A DNA stretch of 64,000 nt, from NCBI GenBank assembly GCA_905206805.1, contig CAJLIR010000007.1:9363-73362 (forward strand), in the 5' to 3' direction. Position 1 is the stretch's first letter. Each line of letters begins with the position of its first letter. The notes beneath the pieces were generated by a model that was not told where the DNA came from, ran no database searches, and worked only from the letters and a program-made list of their open reading frames with translations. Shown here in pieces: positions 1 through 5,880 of the stretch. Origin of the DNA: an uncultured Caryophanales bacterium. GTDB lineage: Bacteria; Bacillota_I; Bacilli_A; RF39; UBA660. A program made the translations under genes and the position numbers.

Positions 1-1
1 A

Positions 2-706
2 AACACCATAATGAACATTGTCTTGTCCTAACTTCATATTTTTTTGCATACTTGGTGTTGGTATATGTTCACTCGTTAAAGTATCACATATCTTGCTTAA
101 ACTATCGCCACTTGTAAACATAGCAAATATTCTTCTAACTACATTAGCAGATTCTTCATCAATTTCAAGTTTGTGCTTATCTTCTTCGTTCTTTTTATAG
201 CCATAAGGAGCATATGCTCCAACAAATAAACCATTTCGTTTTTTAGTATATAAAGAACTTCGGAGTTTATTTGATATATCTTTAACATACATATCATTAA
301 AAGCACTTTTAAATACTAGCATATCATTTGCTGAACTATCTCTTTTAAAAGTATCTACCCCATCATTAACAGCTACATATCTAATATTATGCTCTGGAAA
401 ATATCTTTCTACATAATAGCCAAATTCAATATGATCTCTACCTAGTCTTGATGTATCTTTGGTTATAATCATATTTATTTTCTTTTCTTCGCAGTCTTTA
501 ATCATTCGATTAAATCCTACTCTATCAAAAGTTGTTCCTGATACACCATCATCTATATATTCATCTACAAATAATAAATCATTATCTCTAATATAATTTA
601 AAAGCAAATCTCTTTGTGTAGAGATACTACCACTCTCACCTAACCTTTCATCTTCTCTAGATAATCTTAAATATATTCCTACCTTATAGGTTGTGTCTGT
701 TACCAT
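2..706 (-). CDS. Large serine recombinase, N-terminal part (runs off left edge)
   Basis: The minus strand is open from ATG at 706 to the window edge (235 codons), preceded by GGAG in the proper place. The product begins MVTDTTYKVGIYLRLSRED and carries the resolvase catalytic serine in GSISTQR, followed by DGVSGTTFDRVGFNRM and TKDTSRLGRD, the usual N-terminal catalytic domain. The Recombinase domain begins near YGYKKNEEDKHKLEIDEE. Large serine recombinases of mobile elements usually exceed 500 residues, so the C-terminal half lies outside the window. It probably integrates and excises the element that fills positions 1 to about 12930. The identity of the family is clear; its exact subgroup is not. 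Confidence 0.95.
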   Translation of the reverse strand, partial: MVTDTTYKVGIYLRLSREDERLGESGSISTQRDLLLNYIRDNDLLFVDEYIDDGVSGTTFDRVGFNRMIKDCEEKKINMIITKDTSRLGRDHIEFGYYVERYFPEHNIRYVAVNDGVDTFKRDSSANDMLVFKSAFNDMYVKDISNKLRSSLYTKKRNGLFVGAYAPYGYKKNEEDKHKLEIDEESANVVRRIFAMFTSGDSLSKICDTLTSEHIPTPSMQKNMKLGQDNVHYGV

Positions 707-718
707 TTCTACTCCAAT

Positions 719-874
719 CTATAAGTTCGAGATTATATCGGTATTTATTATACCATTATTTTCGTGATTATTAAATTCTTTATCTAGAAAGGATGCTAAA
801 AAATTACTTATTAATTCATTAAGTGTTATTCCATTTTCATTAAAAATATTATTTACTTTATATTCTTTTTCCAT
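719..874 (-). CDS. Small protein upstream of the recombinase
   Basis: This 51-codon frame starts with ATG behind AGAGGTG and ends 12 bases before the recombinase start, so the two are probably co-transcribed. The sequence starts MEKEYKVNNIFNENGITLNE and is acidic and soluble. Short accessory frames just before large serine recombinases are common in mobile elements, but I recognise no family. Directionality factor is one possibility, untested. Confidence 0.5.
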   Translation of the reverse strand: MEKEYKVNNIFNENGITLNELISNFLASFLDKEFNNHENNGIINTDIISNL

Positions 875-941
875 AGGGCACCTCTATAAATGTATATGCA
901 CCTAAATTAATATTATTTTGTATAAGTTTGTCTATCTTCAT
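858..941 (-). CDS. Very small overlapping leader frame
   Basis: A 27-codon frame (MKIDKLIQNNINLGAYTFIE...) starts at 941 behind a strong AGGAGG site and ends inside the next frame, overlapping it by 17 bases. The strong ribosome site and overlap suggest translational coupling to the 51-residue protein. No function can be assigned. Confidence 0.4.
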   Translation of the reverse strand: MKIDKLIQNNINLGAYTFIEVPYGKRI

Positions 942-1007
942 TAAATACCTCCTTTGTCTTAATTTTCTGTTTTTTCTAACATATTACATTCAATCCTTTC
1001 TTCTTTT

Positions 1008-1427
1008 TTATTCAAACTCTTTTAGTAGTTCTTTCATTTCTTTTAATTCTTCTTCGGTTGGTGGAATAGATTCTTCTCTTTTCCCATTCCAAACTTCTAC
1101 ACCATCTGGATCAATTCGTATATGAGGTCCACTTTTACCATTTAATAGTTCTTTTTGATTATCAGCAATATCTATTACAGTAATAAAACTTTGTATATTA
1201 TTGTTAGTAATATAAGAATTAAGATAACCTCTTATAAATACTTTAGTTCCTTTCACAAAAAAATCTTTATAGGTTGTATAAAGATTTCGGTTAATATTTA
1301 AACTTGAATATACTTTTCTTTTATCATATTTTAAGGTAGTTAAACCAAACTTGATATAATCTTTATTATTATCTGTCACATTATTTATAGTTCCAGATAT
1401 TATTATTTCATTTAAATCTATATCCAT
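1008..1427 (-). CDS. SSB-like OB-fold protein
   Basis: The 139-residue product has the strand pattern of a single-strand DNA-binding OB fold: an N-terminal IIISGTINNV strand, a central LTTLKYDKRKVYSSLNI segment, then VKGTKVFIRGYLNSYI and FITVIDI, the usual SSB order. The C-terminus is acidic (EEELKEMKELLKEFE) but lacks the classic DDDIPF tip. Start is set by AAAGGAG before ATG. In mobilizable elements such proteins protect single-stranded DNA after transfer or replication, which fits its place between recombinase and HTH genes. The function is inferred from fold pattern only. Confidence 0.6.
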   Translation of the reverse strand: MDIDLNEIIISGTINNVTDNNKDYIKFGLTTLKYDKRKVYSSLNINRNLYTTYKDFFVKGTKVFIRGYLNSYITNNNIQSFITVIDIADNQKELLNGKSGPHIRIDPDGVEVWNGKREESIPPTEEELKEMKELLKEFE

Positions 1428-1560
1428 TTTTCGCTCCTTTCTTTTTAATTATTTAAATTATTAAAAGAATTTTAAATTTATATTATTTATTATAATTATT
1501 TATTAATATTATTTATTCTATTAGAAGATTCTTGCTATTACATATAACAAAATACTGCTA

Positions 1561-1842
1561 CTAACTATGGAAGATATTTGCTAAATATATTCTTCGTATA
1601 TTAGGTTCATTTTCTACTTTAATATATTTTTTTCTTTTTAATGAAGTTATGCAACTTGTAATAGTTCTCTTTGATACTTTCATATGATTACTTAAATACC
1701 TATTATTTGCATAACAAAATCCCTCTTGCATAGTTAAAGTAGTGATTAATCCCATTAATAGTTTAGCAGTAGAAGAAACATCTTCATCTAATAGAACTAT
1801 CATAGGTACTTGTACATATTTTAAATTACTTATATCTGTCAT
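1561..1842 (-). CDS. Small helix-turn-helix protein, replication-initiator-like
   Basis: The 93-residue protein has a winged-helix pattern typical of the N-terminal HTH_36 domain of plasmid and element replication proteins: LSSTAKLLMGLITTL-type helix, then RYLSNHMKVSKRTITSCITS as the recognition region, then a KKYIKVEN wing. ATG follows AAAGGAGG. It is far shorter than a full initiator, so it may be a stand-alone regulator or a remnant. It is unlike its neighbour at 2057 in sequence but alike in fold. Confidence 0.55.
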   Translation of the reverse strand: MTDISNLKYVQVPMIVLLDEDVSSTAKLLMGLITTLTMQEGFCYANNRYLSNHMKVSKRTITSCITSLKRKKYIKVENEPNIRRIYLANIFHS

Positions 1843-1870
1843 ATTATCGTCCTCCTTTCCTTATTTTTTT

Positions 1871-1900
1871 AACAAAAAAACTTGTAAAATATCTTACAAG
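1871..1900 (-). terminator. Intrinsic terminator, minus strand
   Basis: CTTGTAA and TTACAAG form a stem at 1881-1900. On the minus strand it is followed by a run of seven T, giving a standard terminator for transcription arriving from the HTH gene at 2057-2323. Confidence 0.6.
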
Positions 1901-1935
1901 TCATACCGATATAAACTACAAAAAGGCAATACTAA

Positions 1936-1998
1936 CCCAGAGACCTTATTTTAAATCCTGTCTCTAGGATTGAAGTGTTTTAGTCTTATAGACTAGGT
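1936..1998. other. Two short hairpins in the gap between HTH genes
   Basis: AGAGAC (1939-1944) can pair with GTCTCT (1960-1965). TAGTCT-TAT-AGACTA at 1981-1995 forms a perfect 6-bp stem. No T-run follows on either strand, so these are not ordinary terminators. They may be part of a leader or small regulatory RNA. Nothing else is visible in 1901-2056. Confidence 0.3.
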
Positions 1999-2056
1999 TC
2001 TAATATAAATCTACGAACATTTACTGAACCTTTATTTGTTAGCGATTTAATCTTTT

Positions 2057-2323
2057 CTAACAAAATTCGTATGTGTATAATCCTCTGCTATATTCAATGA
2101 ACTTTATATATTTATTATCTTCTAATATTTGTAAGTTCTTTTTGAATCCAACATTTGTTATACTTAAGTGATTTTGAACTCTACCTATACTTATGCTTGT
2201 GAACTTACTTCTTTGTGATTGTTCTGCACAGAGTATTTTATATATAAGTTTAGTTTCAAACTTTATATTCTTGTCTTTCCATATCTTTGGATTAATTAAT
2301 TCTAGTTGTTTGTTCTTCAGCAT
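2057..2323 (-). CDS. Helix-turn-helix protein, replication-initiator-like
   Basis: The most likely start is ATG at 2323, 11 bases after GGGAGG, giving an 88-residue protein (MLKNKQLELINPKIW...). The pattern KFETKLIYKILCAEQSQ, SIGRVQNHLSITNVGFKKNL and LEDNKYIKFIEYSRG is a winged helix like that of RepA/HTH_36 proteins. It is transcribed from the minus-strand promoter at 2395-2424 and divergent to the XRE gene, so it is probably under that repressor's control. Function is inferred. Confidence 0.5.
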   Translation of the reverse strand: MLKNKQLELINPKIWKDKNIKFETKLIYKILCAEQSQRSKFTSISIGRVQNHLSITNVGFKKNLQILEDNKYIKFIEYSRGLYTYEFC

Positions 2324-2368
2324 ACATTTGATTTCCTCCCTTCTTGTATTCAATAATTGTTTTATTGT

Positions 2369-2380
2369 GTACTTTTGTAC
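2369..2380. promoter_or_regulatory. Candidate operator of the XRE regulator
   Basis: GTAC-TTTT-GTAC is a perfect inverted repeat just downstream of the minus-strand -10. A second copy of ACTTTTGTAC lies at 2457-2466, overlapping the -35 and spacer of the plus-strand promoter. A repressor bound at both would silence both divergent promoters. A 14-base match to the segment 2365-2378 also occurs at 12919-12932, near the right end of the element. Confidence 0.45.
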
Positions 2381-2394
2381 TCACTGACAAATTA

Positions 2395-2424
2395 ATCTTA
2401 ACATAGTAAATACTAACTTGTCAA
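2395..2424 (-). promoter_or_regulatory. Promoter for the minus-strand HTH/recombinase genes
   Basis: On the minus strand TTGACA (2419-2424), an 18-base spacer and TAAGAT (2395-2400) form a sigma-A-type promoter reading toward the HTH gene at 2323 and possibly on to the recombinase. Confidence 0.55.
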
Positions 2425-2453
2425 TACCTTTTTATTCATATTTTGTATTTTTG

Positions 2454-2482
2454 TTGACTTTTGTACTCGTTTGGTGTATGAT
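2454..2482 (+). promoter_or_regulatory. Promoter of the XRE regulator
   Basis: TTGACT (2454-2459), a 17-base spacer and TATGAT (2477-2482) form a good sigma-A promoter. The -10 lies immediately before the upstream ATG at 2485, which argues for translation from the second ATG at 2503. Confidence 0.6.
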
Positions 2483-2502
2483 TAATGTGTGAGGTGAAAA
2501 AA

Positions 2503-3003
2503 ATGTCTAGTGATAAAACTATTGGTGAAATAATTGCCGAAGCTAGAGAAGAAAAAAATCTATCTCAAAGACAACTTGCAAAACTTGCTGGAATTAATAG
2601 TTCAGGTTTATCTAAAATAGAAGCAGGAGAAAGAGACCCTAGTCCTAAAATATTAAGAAAGATAAGTAAATATATTGATGTTAATTATAATGATTTAATG
2701 TATAAAATGGGATTAGGTATTGAAGTTAGCCCATTAAATCCTTTTATTAAAGATTACTATTCTAATTTAAAAGGAAATGAATTAAACGAGGCTGAAATAA
2801 ATGTTTTAGGTAATAAACAAAATTTAGAAAAATTAGTTTTATCTTGTGAAGAAAAGTTAAAAGATAAAACTATATTAGAAAGTGAAAAAGATTTATTACT
2901 ACATACTATTGAAGATACAAATTATCAGATTAACACACAACAAGAGATAATAAACTTAATTCAAAGTTTAAAAGTAAAGGAGAGAAATAGAAATGCGAAA
3001 TAG
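2503..3003 (+). CDS. XRE-family transcriptional regulator of the element
   Basis: The start at 2503 is preceded by GAGGTG; an in-frame ATG at 2485 sits at the transcription start and is unlikely to be used. The product of about 166 residues has an N-terminal HTH_3 domain (TIGEIIAEAREEKNLSQRQL, LAKLAGINSSGLSKIEAGER, then PSPKILRKISKYIDV). A helical C-terminal region follows, rich in E and K, probably for dimerisation or sensing. Such proteins act as cI/ImmR-like repressors of integrative elements. The divergent promoters and shared GTACTTTTGTAC motifs fit that role. It overlaps the next gene by 11 bases. Confidence 0.8.
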   Translation: MSSDKTIGEIIAEAREEKNLSQRQLAKLAGINSSGLSKIEAGERDPSPKILRKISKYIDVNYNDLMYKMGLGIEVSPLNPFIKDYYSNLKGNELNEAEINVLGNKQNLEKLVLSCEEKLKDKTILESEKDLLLHTIEDTNYQINTQQEIINLIQSLKVKERNRNAK

Positions 3004-3421
3004 AAAAATATTAAACATTTTAGTTATACTATTATGTATATTTGTTGTAGTAAGTTTTGTATTAACACAAACTATTGCAAATGATTATTTTAAGAATATG
3101 TTTTGGGTTGCTAGTATGTTTCTTATGTGTGGTGTATTATTAGATCTTAATGCGTGGAGCAAATTAGGACTAGATGTTGATAAAAATAAATCTAAAACTA
3201 TTAGGAGAGGTTTTGATGATAGTACAACACTATTAGTTGTTTTCTATGGTAGTTTACTTTTAATAATTATATTTTTTAATCAATTTAATAACGAAGTAAT
3301 GAAAAATAACTATGTCATAATAGGATACTTTATTATGACAATAGAATTTGTATTATTTAATTATCTATCAATATGGAATGCTAAAAAAGATACTATTAAA
3401 TTATTAAAGGATAATAAATAA
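2993..3421 (+). CDS. Small four-helix membrane protein
   Basis: The 142-residue protein has four hydrophobic segments: near 7-26 (ILNILVILLCIFVVVSFVL), 36-53, 80-95 (LLVVFYGSLLLIIIFF) and 106-124. It overlaps the XRE gene by 11 bases, so they are translationally coupled. No family is recognised. Membrane partners of XRE regulators are often sensors or immunity proteins; here that is only a guess. Confidence 0.6.
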   Translation: MRNRKILNILVILLCIFVVVSFVLTQTIANDYFKNMFWVASMFLMCGVLLDLNAWSKLGLDVDKNKSKTIRRGFDDSTTLLVVFYGSLLLIIIFFNQFNNEVMKNNYVIIGYFIMTIEFVLFNYLSIWNAKKDTIKLLKDNK

Positions 3422-3429
3422 TACAAAAA

Positions 3430-3475
3430 AAATAGCCTTTTACCTTTTCGTTAGATTAGGTATTAGGCTATTTTT
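3430..3475 (+). terminator. Intrinsic terminator after the XRE operon
   Basis: AAATAGCCT (3430-3438) pairs with AGGCTATTT (3465-3473), followed by T residues. It lies 9 bases after the stop of the membrane protein gene. Confidence 0.6.
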
Positions 3476-3480
3476 CATAT

Positions 3481-3704
3481 AAGAATGCGTGGCAAGTTTT
3501 GTTGCTTTAGCAATGAAATTGGCGATAGCATTCTTCTTTTTATTTAAACTTGATTTAAATAAAAAGGCAACAATACCACTTACGATTAGTTTGTGGTATG
3601 TTGCTTAAATGGGGTTTCAAAAGGGCTCTCCCTTTGCACACTATTCCTAGATGGCTTGTCCATCTTGGTAGTGTGTTACTATCTTGTCTTAAAGATAGTT
3701 TTTT
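3481..3704 (+). ncRNA. Hairpin-rich segment, candidate transfer region or small RNA
   Basis: No gene is visible here, but five or six stems follow each other. An extended hairpin 3481-3535 pairs AAGAATGC with GCATTCTT and has an inner 14-base stem. A perfect 13-bp stem 3536-3548/3554-3566 comes next. GCAACAATACCAC pairs with GTGGTATGTTGC (3567-3604). A small AAAGGG/CCCTTT hairpin follows, then a long hairpin at 3637-3675 and finally a terminator on the plus strand. The series resembles either a structured RNA or the oriT/single-strand-origin region of a mobilizable element. I see no clear promoter of its own. Confidence 0.45.
3637..3683 (+). other. Candidate oriT with MOBV-type nick core
   Basis: The bases 3669-3678 read TAGTGTGTTA, the core around the nick of pMV158/pUB110-type (MOBV) transfer origins, where cleavage falls between G and T (here 3675/3676). 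Directly upstream is a long hairpin: CACACTA (3637-3643) pairs with TAGTGTG (3669-3675), with AGATGG/CCATCT inside. TAGT-N5-ACTA straddles the nick as in pMV158. The relaxase of the matching family is encoded at 11507-12802. Unlike pMV158, the site is not next to the relaxase gene, which lowers confidence. Confidence 0.5.
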
Positions 3705-3706
3705 AT
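3677..3706 (+). terminator. Plus-strand terminator-like hairpin
   Basis: ACTATCTT (3678-3685) pairs with AAGATAGT (3692-3699) and is followed by a T-run to 3704. It ends the structured segment and faces the convergent DGR operon. Confidence 0.5.
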
Positions 3707-3752
3707 GGAATTTTAATTAGATATAGAGATTATTTTATATTTCATAAATTGT

Positions 3753-5477
3753 CTATCTTGTTTTTCCCTTTGATTCTATATTCATTTCATATAAATATAG
3801 TCTGTCAAGTTGTTCTGGTGTAATATTAATTACTTTTCCTCCTTTTGGATTAATTCTTTCTCCGCCAAATACTATCCATATTGCATCAAGTGGCATATCT
3901 GGCATTGAAGCTTCTCCATCAGTAAATATTATTTTATTTTCAACTCTTCTTGAAAAAGCACCTACAGCAACATCAAAATCAGTTCCTCCACCACCCTCAA
4001 ATCTCATATTTTCTATATCTTCTTCTGTTCTAATTTCATGAAATCCATAAAATTCTGTGTCAAAACATCCTACTTTTAATTTAGTATGTTGTAATATATT
4101 CTTACATTCTCTTAAAAAGTTCTTTAATAATACTTCATTTATTGAACCACTTGTATCAAGAACAATTTCAGTTTCCGGCATTGGTTGTTCTTCTAAATTA
4201 GCAGTAACAACTCCATCTTCTAATGTAGCATTTTTATATGACCAATCTACATCATATTTAATTGCTTCTCTCAAAACATATCGCCAATCAACTATTGGTT
4301 TTGCAGTGCCAATATCATTAACTGGTCTAACATCTCTATTTGTTGAAGTTCCTGCTTGTGATGCTTGTTTAGAAATTGCTTCTTTTAATTCTTCAAGTTG
4401 CTTTTTCTTATCTTCAAGATTTTTCTTAAAAGCATCTTTTTCTCCTATGCTCTCAAGTTCTTCTTGTTTCTTTTCTAGTTCACTCTTTTCTTTTTCTTTT
4501 GTATCTTTTCCTAAAAGTTTATCTAATAAGCTCTCTTTTTTATCAGATTTTTCTTGCTGCTCTTTGTGCTTTTTAACTGCTTTCTCCCACATACTGTGAG
4601 TATCATGGCCAACATCTTGCTTTGATTTATCTTCTTCTTGTAAATTTTTCCCCGAGTCACCACCGCTTTGTTCTTGGGATTGCTTATCTTGTTCTTGTGA
4701 AATTCCACTATTAGAACTATTTTGTTGTTGAGATTGTTGCTGTTCATCTCCACTTTGTCCTGCTCCACTATCTTGTTTCTGGTATTCTTGATTTTGTGAA
4801 TCGCCAGTTTGTTGTTGTGATTGAGATTGTTGTTGAACATTTTCGCCTTGACTACTACCACTGCTTTGTTGTTGAGATTGTTGCTGTTCATCTCCACTTT
4901 GTCCTGCTCCACTATCTTGTTTCTGGTATTCTTGATTTTGTGAATCGCCAGTTTGTTGTTGTGATTGAGATTGTTGTTGAACATTTTCGCCTTGACTACT
5001 ACCACTGCTTTGTTGTTGATTTTGTTGCTGATTACCTTGTTCGCTTTGACTATTACCTTGTCCCTTTTGTTGTTGTCTTTGTTGTTTTTCTTGTAATAGT
5101 TTTTCATATAACTGTTCAGCATCGTAATTAATAGCTTCTGCCATATCAACACCACCCAGAGCCATTTTTAATCCGTCTCGTTTTAAAAACTGATTAATAA
5201 CACCATCTGTAGCAATATTCCATAACTCTGGATCTTTGCCTTCACTTCTTAAAATATGATTAAATGCAATATGACATACTTCATGAGCAAATATAAAAGT
5301 TTGTTCTTCAACACTTAAACTTTCTAAATATTTAGGATTATAGTAAATTGTTTCTCCATCTGTACCTGCGGTTGGTATATCTTTGTTTTCTTTATAATCT
5401 ACACTTGCTACTACACTCCCAAAAAAGGGATATTTAACAAGCATTTTTCTTTTTAATGCTGCAATATCATATTTCAT
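3753..5477 (-). CDS. DUF2201-type metallopeptidase-like/VWA protein
   Basis: The 574-residue protein begins with a zinc-peptidase-like domain. HEVCHIAFNH at residues 65-74 fits HExxHxxxxH, and VEEQTFIFAHEVCHIAFNH is typical of the N-terminal half of DUF2201 proteins. A long Q/S/G-rich linker (about 135-300) and a charged coiled segment follow. The C-terminal VWA-like domain has the MIDAS motif DTSGS near 440 and GGGGTDFD near 497. Such proteins pair with MoxR AAA+ ATPases; the two genes upstream are a MoxR-type DGR target and a small AAA-like protein, with GAGGT 10 bases before this start. It has no signal peptide. I infer it is the effector or adaptor partner of the diversified ATPase. Confidence 0.85.
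   Translation of the reverse strand: MKYDIAALKRKMLVKYPFFGSVVASVDYKENKDIPTAGTDGETIYYNPKYLESLSVEEQTFIFAHEVCHIAFNHILRSEGKDPELWNIATDGVINQFLKRDGLKMALGGVDMAEAINYDAEQLYEKLLQEKQQRQQQKGQGNSQSEQGNQQQNQQQSSGSSQGENVQQQSQSQQQTGDSQNQEYQKQDSGAGQSGDEQQQSQQQSSGSSQGENVQQQSQSQQQTGDSQNQEYQKQDSGAGQSGDEQQQSQQQNSSNSGISQEQDKQSQEQSGGDSGKNLQEEDKSKQDVGHDTHSMWEKAVKKHKEQQEKSDKKESLLDKLLGKDTKEKEKSELEKKQEELESIGEKDAFKKNLEDKKKQLEELKEAISKQASQAGTSTNRDVRPVNDIGTAKPIVDWRYVLREAIKYDVDWSYKNATLEDGVVTANLEEQPMPETEIVLDTSGSINEVLLKNFLRECKNILQHTKLKVGCFDTEFYGFHEIRTEEDIENMRFEGGGGTDFDVAVGAFSRRVENKIIFTDGEASMPDMPLDAIWIVFGGERINPKGGKVINITPEQLDRLYLYEMNIESKGKTR
4721..5008 (-). repeat. Two 144-bp tandem repeats in the Q-rich linker
   Basis: Two adjacent 144-bp copies (4721-4864 and 4865-5008) encode near-identical 48-residue units beginning SSGSSQGENVQQQSQ and ending SGDEQQQSQQQ. 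The period keeps the reading frame. It is a recent in-frame duplication that lengthens the linker between peptidase and VWA domains. Confidence 0.85.
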
Positions 5478-5487
5478 AACTTATACC

Positions 5488-5880
5488 TCAAATTCGTGCA
5501 ACTAATGAGAATATTTCTTCGTTTATCTTATCTTTATTTATTTCGTTTGCTGTTACAATTATCACACAACTTTTTGGTAATTCAAATGTAGATATTTTTT
5601 TATGTTCTAACAATTCACAGAATTTTAATTGTTCTTCTTTTGCTATTGCATCAATTTTATCAATCACTAAAATTTTACTTGCATTTGTACTTAATATTTC
5701 ACTAAGCCATTTTGGTGGCATAAAATCAGTTCCATCATAATGACCATTTAACTCTTTAACATCAACATTGGCAGGTAATACAACTGCACCATTTATATCT
5801 TTACCAAATATAAAATCAACTAAAATTGGTGCAACATTTGCTCTTATATATGATAGTAATATTTCTTTCTTATCTCCCAT
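5488..5880 (-). CDS. Small degenerate AAA-like protein
   Basis: The 130-residue protein resembles the second half of a MoxR AAA+ core. KILVIDKIDAI looks like Walker B with the catalytic glutamate replaced by lysine. LEHKKISTFELPKSCVIIVTAN matches the sensor-1 strand, and SLVARI sits where the arginine finger would be. No Walker A is present. Its ATG overlaps the stop of the DGR target (TAATG), so translation is coupled. It lies between the active MoxR and the VWA protein. An ATPase-dead regulator or bridge is the likely role, by inference. Confidence 0.55.
   Translation of the reverse strand: MGDKKEILLSYIRANVAPILVDFIFGKDINGAVVLPANVDVKELNGHYDGTDFMPPKWLSEILSTNASKILVIDKIDAIAKEEQLKFCELLEHKKISTFELPKSCVIIVTANEINKDKINEEIFSLVARI

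Noticed and set aside
3593..3823. 76-codon plus-strand frame over the oriT-like region
   Set aside because: It starts inside a hairpin, crosses a terminator and has no ribosome site.
4057..5131. Long frames opposite or shifted to the VWA gene
   Set aside because: They are produced by the Q-rich repeats; no ribosome sites and no family likeness.
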